Both the position numbers and the translations under genes were made by a program. A model generated the notes under the pieces. The model searched no databases and was not told the DNA's origin. It saw only the letters and a list, made by a program, of their open reading frames with translations. From Acinetobacter pecorum (GTDB lineage Bacteria > Pseudomonadota > Gammaproteobacteria > Pseudomonadales > Moraxellaceae): 34,744 bases of DNA. Below, piece by piece: positions 7,875-16,630 of the stretch. The DNA is taken from contig NZ_JACSPT010000025.1 of the NCBI RefSeq assembly GCF_014837015.1, positions 1-34,744 of the forward strand. The letters run 5' to 3'. How positions within the stretch are numbered: position 1 is the stretch's first letter; every line of letters begins with the position of its first letter.

Positions 7875-8372
7875 TTACTTAATTGCATTAACCTTTTGAA
7901 TCATTTTATCAGTTAAATCATATTTAGCGTCATAAGCAAGTGCTGAATTTTTATTTAAAATCCCATCCAGGTTATTTTCTTTGCGCAGTTGCTCAGCAAC
8001 CAACTTGACACGTGCATCAAATATGGTACGAATCTGTTTAATTGAACCCTGAACACTACTCTGCACAGATTGCTGGAGCTGGTTTAATTCCTGAAACTTG
8101 GTTTGATACTGGGCAGACATTTGCTGTTTTTCTGCATCAGTCAATTTGGTATTTGACTGAGCACGTTGCTGTAAAGCTTCTAGTTCTTTACTGAGCTGCT
8201 CAATCTTGGTCGTTTGCGGCTGAATTTTTTGCTGGAATATCGAATTTTGTTGTTTCAAGTATGTACTCCCCTCAACCACTCGTTCCAGATCAATTACCCC
8301 AATACTGGCCGCTTGAGTTATAGGAGCAATATTCGCTAAAGCCAGGCTCATCGCCATAATCATTTTTTTCAT
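7875..8372 (-). CDS. skp: Periplasmic chaperone Skp/OmpH
   Basis: Skp holds unfolded outer-membrane proteins in the periplasm and passes them to the BAM complex. The sequence has a signal peptide (MKKMIMAMSLALANIAPITQA, cleaved before ASIGVIDLERVV). The rest is largely coiled-coil helix rich in Gln and Lys (about 30-145), as in the trimeric 'jellyfish' fold. I chose ATG 8372 (MKKM, 165 aa). An upstream ATG at 8384 adds only MSKN, and neither has a strong ribosome site. It follows bamA after 82 nt that contain a terminator-like hairpin, and it lies 3 nt before lpxD. Confidence 0.9.
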   Translation of the reverse strand: MKKMIMAMSLALANIAPITQAASIGVIDLERVVEGSTYLKQQNSIFQQKIQPQTTKIEQLSKELEALQQRAQSNTKLTDAEKQQMSAQYQTKFQELNQLQQSVQSSVQGSIKQIRTIFDARVKLVAEQLRKENNLDGILNKNSALAYDAKYDLTDKMIQKVNAIK

Positions 8373-8386
8373 ATTCTTACTCATTC

Positions 8387-8427
8387 AAAAAAATTTGCTC
8401 ACAAAGTTTTTAAACCTCATGAGCAAA
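8387..8427 (-). terminator. Terminator-like hairpin between bamA and skp
   Basis: On the minus strand TTTGCTCA (8427-8420) pairs perfectly with TGAGCAAA (8401-8394). An 18-nt loop separates them and seven U residues (8393-8387) follow. It sits 28 nt past the bamA stop and ends just before the skp start codons. It looks like a partial terminator that would lower skp-lpxD-fabZ-lpxA expression relative to bamA. Confidence 0.55.
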
Positions 8428-8454
8428 ATCTACCTTCAGGATTTCCTGAGACTC

Positions 8455-11037
8455 TTAGAAAGTACGTCCAATTTCAAACTGGATATTTTTGGTTTCATCG
8501 CCGTCTTTTTTATTCAATGGATAAGCATAGCTCAATGATAATGGCCCAATCATGGTAATCCAGGTAAAGCCAGCACCTACGCTATAACGCATATTATCCA
8601 CATCAAAACCGAAGTTATCTTTACAGTATTGTTTAGCATCAATACCTGGATCATTTTTATCACCGGTCAAGTACAGCTTACCACTTGGTACACTACACTG
8701 CGTATCGAAGACCTGAGCACCTTCAGCAAACAGAACCGGACGAACCTGACGTGCCCAATCTCCCTTGAACGGAATAGGAAGCACAAGTTCAGTACCAAAC
8801 TGCACTAAAGCATTACCACCGACTTCTTCAGGATCCCAATCTCTTTGATTGGTTTCATTAAAAGTTACGCCTGGATATCTAGGTCCCAGTGTACTGTTCT
8901 CATAACCACGAACTGAGCCAAAACCACCTGCAAAGAAATTCTTATAGAATGGCAGATCATTACCATAACCCAACTTGCCATAACCTCGCAGGATAAAATC
9001 TTTACCTAGCGGGAAGAATGCCTGTGCATCATAAGTCAGTTTTTGGTATTCCACATCACTGCCCGGCAATGCGACTTCACCATTGATTCGATGAGACATA
9101 CCACTTGTCGGGAACATCGGGCGGTTTAAGGTATTATAAGACCATCCCAAATTCAAATTGTAGGTTAAGAAGTCACCTTTGAACTGGTCATCAAAATCAA
9201 CCAAGTTCGCTGTCTGACGATCGGTATACAGACACTTGTCTTTGACGTCATAACCTTCAGGTGGATTTGTTGGTCTCGGCTTTTCATCCAACACATCTAA
9301 ATCTGCCTGAGAATACAAATAGGCTGTACACACATCAGTCCGGCGATTAGTGGCCTTGCCACCTTTCGACAACAAATAGTCACGTACATAAGTAGATACA
9401 TACGGACCAGTTGTTACTTCGGTCTGGTCAATATTCAGCCCCATGCTGACACTCTGGTTCTCATCAATTGGATAACCAAAGTTGATCCCACCACCAAAAC
9501 TGTCTGTTACATAGTTGTTGACGTTATAGTCATCATCCAGCTTGGTTTTACGATAATAAAGATTATAACCGCGACGCACCCCATCAATCGTAAAGTACGG
9601 GTCCATCACACTCAGGTTATAGTAATCTTGCGTTTCAGAACGTGATAAATCGATCGATACACTATTACCGGTGCCCAAGAAATTGGTCTGGCTTAGACCG
9701 GCCTGGAATGTAACACCACCACTTTGCGAGAAACCAACCGCCAAGGTACTGGTTCCTGAATGCTGCTCTTCAACGGCAACATTCAGATCTACCTGATCCG
9801 GCGAACCAGGAATACGTGCCGGCTTAATATCTACGGTTTTAAAGAAGCCGGTACGCTCCAGACGCACTTTAGAAAGGTCAATCTTCTCATTACTTGCTAA
9901 TGCACCTTCCATCTGGCGCATTTCACGGCGTAATACTTCATCGGCTGTTTTATTGTTACCGGTAAAATTAATACGTCGTACCGTAACCTGCTGACCCGGA
10001 TTAATATAGTAATTCAGATCAACCATTTTGGTGTCATTGTTAATTTGAGGAACAACGTTGACTTCGGCATAGTAATAACCCGCATTACCATACTTGCGTA
10101 ACAATAACTGCTTAACCGCGTTGACCTTTTCCTGAGAATAAATTTCGCCTTCTTTGAAGATTTGCAAGGCTTGCAATTCTTCAGTCTTATAAAGCGCATC
10201 GCCTAAATATTTGGTTTGACCAAATTTAAACTGCTCACCTTCATCCACAGAAACTTCGATAAAGACATTCTTTTTATCTTCACTCAAGTTAAGACTAGAA
10301 TTGGTAATATTAAAGTTGATATAACCGCGATTCAGATACATGGCACGCAAAGCTTCCAGGCTTGCCGCCATTTTTTCACGTGCATAACGGTCATTTCGGG
10401 AAATGACAGAACTCCAGCCACTTTCTTTTACTGCGAAAGCCTGCTTGATATCGGATTCTTTAAATACAGTATTACCAATAATATTGATATCGAAAACTTT
10501 GGCTGCTTTGCCTTCAACAAAATCGATCAGCAATTCAACCCGGTTATTTGGTCGAGGAGTTGTCTTAACTGTAATATCCGCATCATAACGACCTTGCTGC
10601 ATGTACTGCTGTTCAAGTTCAGTTTCAATGGTTTGTAATGCTGACTTCTTCAGCACCTCACCTTCAGCCAGACCCATTTTCTTCAGGCCATCTTCAAGTG
10701 CTTCCTTAGGAATCAGTTTATTGCCTTTCAATTCAATTTTTGAAATGACTGGGCGTTCAACCACCTGGAAAACCAAAGTATTGCCTTGCTGAACAGCTTT
10801 AATGTCATCAAACAGGCCTGATGCATACAAGCTACGAATTGCATTAGAGATGATAGGATCATTGACCCGATCACCACTGTTAATCGGCACTAGGCCATAC
10901 ACATTGTCAGGAGTTAAACGTACTAATCCATCAAATTTTATATCTTGTACAATGAATTCATCTGCTGCATATACTTGTTGTGCTACTGCCATTGCACTAA
11001 CGAGTGCCAGAGGCATAAATAAATGTGTGTGCTGCAT
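8455..11037 (-). CDS. bamA: Outer-membrane protein assembly factor BamA
   Basis: BamA is the central pore of the BAM complex that inserts beta-barrel proteins. A signal peptide (MQHTHLFMPLALVSAMAVAQQVYA, cut before ADEF) is followed by five POTRA domains (about 25-430). The 16-stranded barrel begins near TSTLAVGFSQSGGVTFQAGLSQ. The conserved VRGY motif is seen in GGFGSVRGYENSTLG, and the chain ends with the outer-membrane signature Phe (IQFEIGRTF). At 860 aa it is about 50 residues longer than E. coli BamA. The excess lies in barrel loops that carry two cysteine pairs (about residues 567/601 and 780/804). It lies between rseP and skp, the conserved order. Confidence 0.97.
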   Translation of the reverse strand: MQHTHLFMPLALVSAMAVAQQVYAADEFIVQDIKFDGLVRLTPDNVYGLVPINSGDRVNDPIISNAIRSLYASGLFDDIKAVQQGNTLVFQVVERPVISKIELKGNKLIPKEALEDGLKKMGLAEGEVLKKSALQTIETELEQQYMQQGRYDADITVKTTPRPNNRVELLIDFVEGKAAKVFDINIIGNTVFKESDIKQAFAVKESGWSSVISRNDRYAREKMAASLEALRAMYLNRGYINFNITNSSLNLSEDKKNVFIEVSVDEGEQFKFGQTKYLGDALYKTEELQALQIFKEGEIYSQEKVNAVKQLLLRKYGNAGYYYAEVNVVPQINNDTKMVDLNYYINPGQQVTVRRINFTGNNKTADEVLRREMRQMEGALASNEKIDLSKVRLERTGFFKTVDIKPARIPGSPDQVDLNVAVEEQHSGTSTLAVGFSQSGGVTFQAGLSQTNFLGTGNSVSIDLSRSETQDYYNLSVMDPYFTIDGVRRGYNLYYRKTKLDDDYNVNNYVTDSFGGGINFGYPIDENQSVSMGLNIDQTEVTTGPYVSTYVRDYLLSKGGKATNRRTDVCTAYLYSQADLDVLDEKPRPTNPPEGYDVKDKCLYTDRQTANLVDFDDQFKGDFLTYNLNLGWSYNTLNRPMFPTSGMSHRINGEVALPGSDVEYQKLTYDAQAFFPLGKDFILRGYGKLGYGNDLPFYKNFFAGGFGSVRGYENSTLGPRYPGVTFNETNQRDWDPEEVGGNALVQFGTELVLPIPFKGDWARQVRPVLFAEGAQVFDTQCSVPSGKLYLTGDKNDPGIDAKQYCKDNFGFDVDNMRYSVGAGFTWITMIGPLSLSYAYPLNKKDGDETKNIQFEIGRTF

Positions 11038-11076
11038 GCCAGTCTTTTCCGCTGTTAATTTATTCCATCTACGTTG

Positions 11077-12432
11077 TTATAAACGCATAAAATCATTAAA
11101 TAATGCTAGAAGCATCATACTGCCGAGCAGTACCATACCAATTTTTAGTCCAACCAATTGTATTTGTTCGGAAACAGGTTTACCACGAATTAATTCAACA
11201 AAATAGTAAACCAGATGTCCACCATCAAGCATTGGAATAGGCAATAGGTTTAATATTCCTAAACTTACACTCATTAAGGCCATAAAGGAAATAAAAGTTT
11301 CCCAACCCATTTCTGCGCTCTGCCCGGCCACTTTGGCAATGGTAATTGGTCCTGATAAATTATCCAGACCAATCAGGCCACGCACCATTTTGACAATCGA
11401 GTTCAGAATCATTGAAGATAAATGTGCTGTTTTATCAAATGCCATGACCAGCGCTTCACCTGGCGTATAATGGATGGTCTGCTTATATTCTGCAGGAATG
11501 TTAATTTTACCCGGGTCACTTTGCACGCCCAGCATACCGGTCACATTCCCCATATTGTCACGTTTGCCTTGCGGCATGACCTCAAGCTGAACCACCTGAT
11601 TTCCACGTAGTACATCAATTTTAAGCAACTTTTCTGGAGATGCCTGCACTACCTGTACGACATCAAACCAGTCTTTCATCTGCACACCATCAATTGCCAG
11701 AATCTTATCACCCTCTTTCAAGCCTTGACGGATGGCCGCTCCATCATCGCTGAGTTTGGAGATGACTGCTGGAATCTGTGGGCGATATGGCAAGAAGCCC
11801 AGACTATCGAGTGGTGACTGGCTTTGATCTTTGAGGAATTCCTGAATCGGCAACTGGAACTGTTTGTTCTCACCCGCACGATCCACCTGTATAGAAACCA
11901 CGCCAGTTTCACCAACACGATCTACCAAGGCATAATTGAGTTTTTCCCAGGTTTCTACCTGAGTGCCATCCACAGCTACAATCTTGTCACCTGGCTGCAT
12001 CTGTACGGTCGCAGCAGGAGTATTTGGTAGAACTTTACCTACCCGCGTATTGAGTTGTTCTTGTGCCGGTAAAAACAGCACCCAAAACAGAAGGACTGCA
12101 AAAATCAGGTTGATCAACGGACCCGCGGCCACAATGGCGATCCGCTTCCACGGATGCTGCCGATTGAAGGCTTTCGGTAAATCCTCTTCAGCGACATTGC
12201 CTTCTCGCTCATCCAGCATTTTGACGTACCCGCCCAAAGGCAAGGCAGACAATTGATACTGAATTCCGGATTTTTTCGAGGTCCATTTTAATAAGGTCGG
12301 TCCAAAACCAATGGAATAGACCAGAACTTTAACGCCCAGTTTACGCGCTACAATATAGTGACCAAACTCATGAATCGCAATTAAGGGACCGAGTAACAGG
12401 ATTGCGGCTGCAATAATAAACAAGGCGCTCAT
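11077..12432 (-). CDS. rseP: Site-2 membrane metalloprotease RseP
   Basis: RseP is an inner-membrane zinc protease that cuts transmembrane segments of anti-sigma factors and remnant signal peptides. The zinc motif HEFGH is at residues 21-25 in the first membrane helix. Two PDZ domains follow in the periplasmic part (about 110-200 with PAATVQMQPGDKIVAVDG, and 205-290 with AAIRQGLKEGDKILAIDG). The third zinc ligand motif is in LLPIPMLDGGHLVYY near residue 400. The length of 451 aa matches E. coli (450). It is 3 nt from dxr. Its substrates in this organism cannot be read from the window. Confidence 0.96.
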   Translation of the reverse strand: MSALFIIAAAILLLGPLIAIHEFGHYIVARKLGVKVLVYSIGFGPTLLKWTSKKSGIQYQLSALPLGGYVKMLDEREGNVAEEDLPKAFNRQHPWKRIAIVAAGPLINLIFAVLLFWVLFLPAQEQLNTRVGKVLPNTPAATVQMQPGDKIVAVDGTQVETWEKLNYALVDRVGETGVVSIQVDRAGENKQFQLPIQEFLKDQSQSPLDSLGFLPYRPQIPAVISKLSDDGAAIRQGLKEGDKILAIDGVQMKDWFDVVQVVQASPEKLLKIDVLRGNQVVQLEVMPQGKRDNMGNVTGMLGVQSDPGKINIPAEYKQTIHYTPGEALVMAFDKTAHLSSMILNSIVKMVRGLIGLDNLSGPITIAKVAGQSAEMGWETFISFMALMSVSLGILNLLPIPMLDGGHLVYYFVELIRGKPVSEQIQLVGLKIGMVLLGSMMLLALFNDFMRL

Positions 12433-12435
12433 GTT

Positions 12436-13632
12436 TTAACTTCCTTTATTCACAACATACTGCTGTGATAAACCTCGTGCTATTTGATCTGCTTGCAAGA
12501 TAGCCTCCAGATCATGTGCGGGCTGATTGTCCATCTGATTCAGAACATGCTCAACCACTTGAGGAATTTGAGTAAATCTGATCTGTTGATTTAAAAATGC
12601 AGCAACTGCAATTTCATTGGCCGCATTTAAAATCGTGGGTGCAATTCCGCCACTCTGCATGGCCTGACGTGCCAGTTTTAATGCAGGGAAACGGACTACA
12701 TCCGGTTCTTGAAAATTGAGTTGTGAATGCATAAACAGATCCAGCGGTGCCACATGCGTACTGATACGCTCAGGCCATGCCAAAGCATGTGCAATAGGCG
12801 TGCCCATATCCGGATTACCCATTTGTGCCAAAGTCGAACCATCTACATATTGAACCATTGAGTGAATAATACTCTGTGGATGCACAACAACTGTAACAAA
12901 TTGTTCTTGAACTGCAAACAAATGGCAGGCTTCGATCAATTCCAAACCTTTATTCATCAAGGTAGCAGAATCGACTGAAATTTTTTGACCCATAGACCAG
13001 TTGGGATGCTTGCAGGCTTGGGCAGGTGTAACTACCTCAAGTTGCTGCATGCTGTGGTTTAGAAATGGACCACCTGATGCGGTCAGCAAAATCTGGGATA
13101 CACCCAGTTTTGGTTTACCGTGACGCTCTGCTTCAAAATAATGCTGGGGCAGACACTGAAAAATTGCATTGTGTTCAGAATCAACAGGAAGCAATAAGGC
13201 ACCATGATTGCGCACTGCCTGCATCATGATGTCACCTGACATGACCAAGGCTTCTTTATTGGCCAGCAGTACACGCTTACCCGCTTTCACCGCAGCCAAG
13301 GTTGGCAACAAGCCTGCTGCACCAACAATTGCTGCCATCACAATATCGACATCAGTATGTTCAGCCACTGCAATTAAACCGGCTTCATCATGCAGAATTT
13401 CAATATCGGATAAATGGTGTTGCTGGAGTCGTTTTGAGAGTTCATCTACTTTATCAGCTGGCACCACCACCACTTTAGGATGGTATTGACGGCAAATTTC
13501 GACCAGCTCATTAATACGACTTTGCGCGGTCACAGCAAAAACCGAGTATGCTTCAGGGTGTCGCTGCAAGATTTTTAAAGTACTTTGACCAATGGAACCT
13601 GTAGCACCCAGTATACAAACTGCTTGTGACAT
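12436..13632 (-). CDS. dxr: 1-deoxy-D-xylulose 5-phosphate reductoisomerase
   Basis: Dxr (IspC) converts DXP to MEP with NADPH and a divalent metal, the committed step of the MEP isoprenoid pathway. NADPH binding is shown by ILGATGSIGQSTL at residues 7-19. Metal and substrate residues are in LLPVDSEHNAIFQCL (near 150) and the MNKGLELIEACHLF segment (near 226). The catalytic loop is near KHPNWSMGQKISVDSATL. The length of 398 aa is typical. The start codon abuts the cdsA stop with no gap. Its product feeds UppS, two genes upstream. Confidence 0.97.
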   Translation of the reverse strand: MSQAVCILGATGSIGQSTLKILQRHPEAYSVFAVTAQSRINELVEICRQYHPKVVVVPADKVDELSKRLQQHHLSDIEILHDEAGLIAVAEHTDVDIVMAAIVGAAGLLPTLAAVKAGKRVLLANKEALVMSGDIMMQAVRNHGALLLPVDSEHNAIFQCLPQHYFEAERHGKPKLGVSQILLTASGGPFLNHSMQQLEVVTPAQACKHPNWSMGQKISVDSATLMNKGLELIEACHLFAVQEQFVTVVVHPQSIIHSMVQYVDGSTLAQMGNPDMGTPIAHALAWPERISTHVAPLDLFMHSQLNFQEPDVVRFPALKLARQAMQSGGIAPTILNAANEIAVAAFLNQQIRFTQIPQVVEHVLNQMDNQPAHDLEAILQADQIARGLSQQYVVNKGS

Positions 13633-14457
13633 TTATAAATCTACACCAATAAGTTTTAAAACAGCCATACCTGCTGCAAAGATTGGAGCTGCAGCAAGCA
13701 AAGAATCAATACGATCCAGTACTCCGCCATGCCCTGGCAAAATTCGACCTGAATCCTTAATACCGGCACGACGTTTGATCATGGATTCAAACAGGTCTCC
13801 CAGCACCGAACTAAATACTGTAACCACTGACAAAATAAGGAATAAAATCAGTTCTGGCCAAGTCATATCCAGATAAAGCAAAGCAACTGCAGTCACGATC
13901 AGCATTGAAGTAACAATACCACCATAAAGTCCTTCTATAGACTTGTTAGGACTGACATCTGGCGCCAGTTTTTTCTTGCCGAATTTACGACCTACAAAAT
14001 ACGCACCGCTGTCTGCGCCCCATACCAGTAAAAACAGGTACATCAGCCACCAAGGTGAACTTTGCCAGACCGAGAAAATTGCAGTAACCGCAGCGGAAAT
14101 TAACACCACCCCGATGCCATGCAGACTGTTATTGTACCAGCCATCATATTCAGGATAGGTTTTTACCCAGTAAATACTGAGTAACCAGGTAACAATAGAA
14201 GCTACCCATAACAATAAGGCGACCTCAGCAAAATACAATGCCAAAGCGGAAAGTGCTGCAGTGAGCACTCCATATCCCCAAGCAACAGGTTTGACGACAT
14301 GTTTAAATTTTCGAGGCATGAGTTTAAACCACTCATAACCTGCCACCCCGGCAGCCACAACCATCAATGCGAACATTGGATAATGTGATTCGGTAGCAAA
14401 CATGCAACTAAGTACAACTGCTACCAGTACCAATGCGGTTATAATCCGCTCAAACAT
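13633..14457 (-). CDS. cdsA: Phosphatidate cytidylyltransferase
   Basis: CdsA makes CDP-diacylglycerol from phosphatidate and CTP, the precursor of all bacterial phospholipids. It is a polytopic inner-membrane enzyme of 274 aa, with about eight hydrophobic segments starting at ITALVLVAVVLSCMFA. The CTP transferase signature is in the C-terminal part: SMIKRRAGIKDSGRILPGHGG followed by VLDRIDSLLAA. The metal-binding Asp is in LVWGADSGAYFVGRKFGKKK, followed by the SPNKSIEG motif. It lies 3 nt after uppS and abuts dxr. Confidence 0.96.
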   Translation of the reverse strand: MFERIITALVLVAVVLSCMFATESHYPMFALMVVAAGVAGYEWFKLMPRKFKHVVKPVAWGYGVLTAALSALALYFAEVALLLWVASIVTWLLSIYWVKTYPEYDGWYNNSLHGIGVVLISAAVTAIFSVWQSSPWWLMYLFLLVWGADSGAYFVGRKFGKKKLAPDVSPNKSIEGLYGGIVTSMLIVTAVALLYLDMTWPELILFLILSVVTVFSSVLGDLFESMIKRRAGIKDSGRILPGHGGVLDRIDSLLAAAPIFAAGMAVLKLIGVDL

Positions 14458-14460
14458 TTA

Positions 14461-15213
14461 TTAATTCTCAAGTCTTTCTTGATGAATCTGCTCTGATGTT
14501 TTACCAAAACGACGTTCGCGACCACCAAACACAGCAAGTGCATCGTCAAACTCTTCTATGGTAAATTCTGGCCATAAGGTCTCAGTAAAATACAACTCTG
14601 CATATGCTGCCTGCCAGAGCAGGAAATTGGACAAGCGGAAATCTCCACCAGTACGAATCAGCAGATCAACAGGCGGCAAGTCACTCAGACTGACATATTG
14701 ACCAAACATATCAGTATCAATTGCTTCAAGATCTAATTTATTTGTTAAAACATCCGCAGCAATCTGCTTCGCAGCTTGTGCCATGTCCCACATTCCACCA
14801 TAGCTGATTGCAATGGTGAGCGTCATACTATCGAAATTAGCAGTCCTTTGTTCTGCTTGCAACATCAGCGCCCGCAGTTCAGGAGATAAACGCGACCGAT
14901 CACCAATAAATCGCAAGGAAATGTTAAATTTTTCCATACGTGGCAACTGTTCATGAATGGTGTCTTCCAACAGCTTCATGAGCAGGTCTACTTCATATTG
15001 GGGACGGTTCCAGTTTTCACTGGAAAATGCAAAGACAGTTAAAGCCTGGATATTTCTTTTTCTGCAATGTTCGACGATAGGATCCAGAACCGTTTTTCCT
15101 TCACGGTGCCCGTCACCTTTTTGCATCTGATTTTTTTTGGCAAAACGATTGTTGCCATCCATAATGATGGCAACATGTTTTGGAAGACAGGAATTTTCTT
15201 CAGCAGCGGTCAT
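14461..15213 (-). CDS. uppS: Undecaprenyl diphosphate synthase
   Basis: UppS condenses eight isopentenyl diphosphates onto farnesyl diphosphate to make C55-PP, the lipid carrier for peptidoglycan and O-antigen. The diphosphate-binding P-loop is AIIMDGNNRFAKK with catalytic Asp19 and Arg23. SSENWNRP (near 70-77) and RTGGDFRLSNFLLWQ plus AELYFTETLWPEF (near 190-215) are also conserved. The family's usual GGRWD block reads GGMWDMAQAA here. The length is 250 aa. It is 7 nt after frr and 3 nt before cdsA. Confidence 0.96.
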   Translation of the reverse strand: MTAAEENSCLPKHVAIIMDGNNRFAKKNQMQKGDGHREGKTVLDPIVEHCRKRNIQALTVFAFSSENWNRPQYEVDLLMKLLEDTIHEQLPRMEKFNISLRFIGDRSRLSPELRALMLQAEQRTANFDSMTLTIAISYGGMWDMAQAAKQIAADVLTNKLDLEAIDTDMFGQYVSLSDLPPVDLLIRTGGDFRLSNFLLWQAAYAELYFTETLWPEFTIEEFDDALAVFGGRERRFGKTSEQIHQERLEN

Positions 15214-15220
15214 CGATGAA

Positions 15221-15775
15221 TTAGACCTTCATCAATTCAGCTTCTTTCGCAGCCAAGCGTTTGTCTACTTCAGCAACAAATTTGTCTGTAATTTTCTGAA
15301 TGTCGTCAGAAGCGCGGCGTTCATCATCTTCAGAAATTTCTTTTTCTTTCAACAATGCTTTGATATCACCCAATACATCACGACGGATGTTACGGATGGC
15401 AACTTTGGCATTTTCAGCTTCATTTCGTGCAACTTTCTGCATGTCACGACGGGTTTCTTCAGTCAGAGCTGCCATTGGCACACGGATCGCGTCCGCAGTA
15501 ATCGGGTTCAGCCCCAGATCAGATTCACGGATCGCCTTGTCAATTGCAGCCACCATTGAACGTTCAAATGGCTGAACCAGCAAAGTACGTGAATCTTCAA
15601 CACCTACGTTTGCAACCTGGTTCAATGGCACATCAGAGCCATAGTAAGGAACCATGACACCGTTTAGAATCGAGGGATGCGCACGTCCGGTACGAACTTT
15701 AGCAAAACCGTGTTCCAACGAGTCAAGTGACTTGTTCATACGCTCTTCTGCGTCTTTTTTAAGATCGTTAATCAT
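15221..15775 (-). CDS. frr: Ribosome recycling factor
   Basis: RRF, with EF-G, splits the post-termination ribosome. The 184-aa chain has the three-helix bundle domain I (residues 1-30 and 105-184) and the small beta domain II (about 31-104) with [22 protein letters not shown]. The helix [21 protein letters not shown] carries the conserved recycling surface. A candidate promoter lies upstream at the end of pyrH, so frr can be transcribed separately from pyrH. Confidence 0.98.
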   Translation of the reverse strand: MINDLKKDAEERMNKSLDSLEHGFAKVRTGRAHPSILNGVMVPYYGSDVPLNQVANVGVEDSRTLLVQPFERSMVAAIDKAIRESDLGLNPITADAIRVPMAALTEETRRDMQKVARNEAENAKVAIRNIRRDVLGDIKALLKEKEISEDDERRASDDIQKITDKFVAEVDKRLAAKEAELMKV

Positions 15776-15827
15776 ATGATCTTCCTTACTTAATTCTTTA
15801 AAAGAGGTTATTACTAAATTAGTGTGT

Positions 15828-15856
15828 AGTATAAAGTGCTTTGGTGCTCACGTCAT
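15828..15856 (-). promoter_or_regulatory. Candidate internal promoter for frr and downstream genes
   Basis: On the minus strand ATGACG (15856-15851) and TATACT (15833-15828) are spaced by 17 nt. The -35 element overlaps the pyrH stop codon. The -10 is strong and the -35 is moderate. It would give frr-uppS-cdsA and the rest of the cluster a start independent of rimO-pyrH. Confidence 0.5.
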
Positions 15857-16587
15857 TAATTGGTAACGTGAGTCCCTTCTTTTTCGCCCATAACAACAGA
15901 AAGCAATGCACCAGATTTATTCATATCGAATACTTGTAGCGGTACATTATGGTCGCGACACAAGCAGATCGCTGTTAAATCCATCACACCCAGCTTTTCG
16001 TCCAGAACCTGATCAAAAGTCAAAGTGTCATATTTCACTGCATCTTCGTACTTGCTTGGATCTTTGTTATATACGCCATCTACCTTGGTTGCTTTCAAGA
16101 TCAAATCTGATTCGATTTCGATACCGCGTAAACAGGCAGCAGTATCTGTAGTAAAGAACGGATTACCTGTCCCTGCAACAAATACACATACTTCACCCTG
16201 AGTCAGGTGACGGATTGCATCACGGCTTGAGTAAGACTCAACCACAGCACCAATTGGCAAAGCAGACATTAAACGGGTTTTAATATTACGGCGCACCAAA
16301 GCGTCGCGAAGTGCCAAACCGTTCATGACTGTAGCCAGCATACCCATCTGGTCGCCAGTTACACGACCCACCAGGCCATCTTTTTGTAGTTGACTACCGC
16401 GATAGAGGTTACCACCACCAACAACAATACCTACTTGTACGCCTAAACCCACAAGGTGCGCAATAGAAAGTGACATCTGATCGAGCACTTGTGCATCGAT
16501 TCCCATGTCTTTATTGCCTGCCAGCGCTTCACCAGAAAGCTTTAACAGGATGCGACCAAAGCGTGGCTTTTTAGAATCCAACATCAT
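15856..16587 (-). CDS. pyrH: UMP kinase
   Basis: PyrH phosphorylates UMP to UDP and is a hexameric amino-acid-kinase-fold enzyme regulated by GTP and UTP. Seen here: [13 protein letters not shown] at the N-terminus, the glycine-rich [12 protein letters not shown] (near 58-70), [22 protein letters not shown], the [16 protein letters not shown] loop (near 138), and [16 protein letters not shown]. Two ATGs in tandem (16587 and 16584) lie 4 and 7 nt after a GGAG ribosome site; the shorter form is equally likely. A TTG one codon upstream is unlikely. It lies 43 nt after rimO. In E. coli the preceding gene is tsf, so the neighbour differs here. Confidence 0.97.
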   Translation of the reverse strand: MMLDSKKPRFGRILLKLSGEALAGNKDMGIDAQVLDQMSLSIAHLVGLGVQVGIVVGGGNLYRGSQLQKDGLVGRVTGDQMGMLATVMNGLALRDALVRRNIKTRLMSALPIGAVVESYSSRDAIRHLTQGEVCVFVAGTGNPFFTTDTAACLRGIEIESDLILKATKVDGVYNKDPSKYEDAVKYDTLTFDQVLDEKLGVMDLTAICLCRDHNVPLQVFDMNKSGALLSVVMGEKEGTHVTN

Positions 16588-16630
16588 CAAACTCCAAAGT
16601 ATTCAATTTAAATTTTTTTAATTCAAAATC

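Noticed and set aside
10216..10638. 140-aa plus-strand frame opposite bamA
   Set aside because: It is antisense to a conserved gene, and the composition is that of a shadow of the BamA frame. The same applies to other long opposite-strand frames in rseP, lpxD, frr, purD and mnmG.
15849..15870. CACGT-N11-ACGTG style hairpin at the end of pyrH as a terminator
   Set aside because: There is no U tract after it on the minus strand, and it overlaps coding sequence and a better promoter interpretation.
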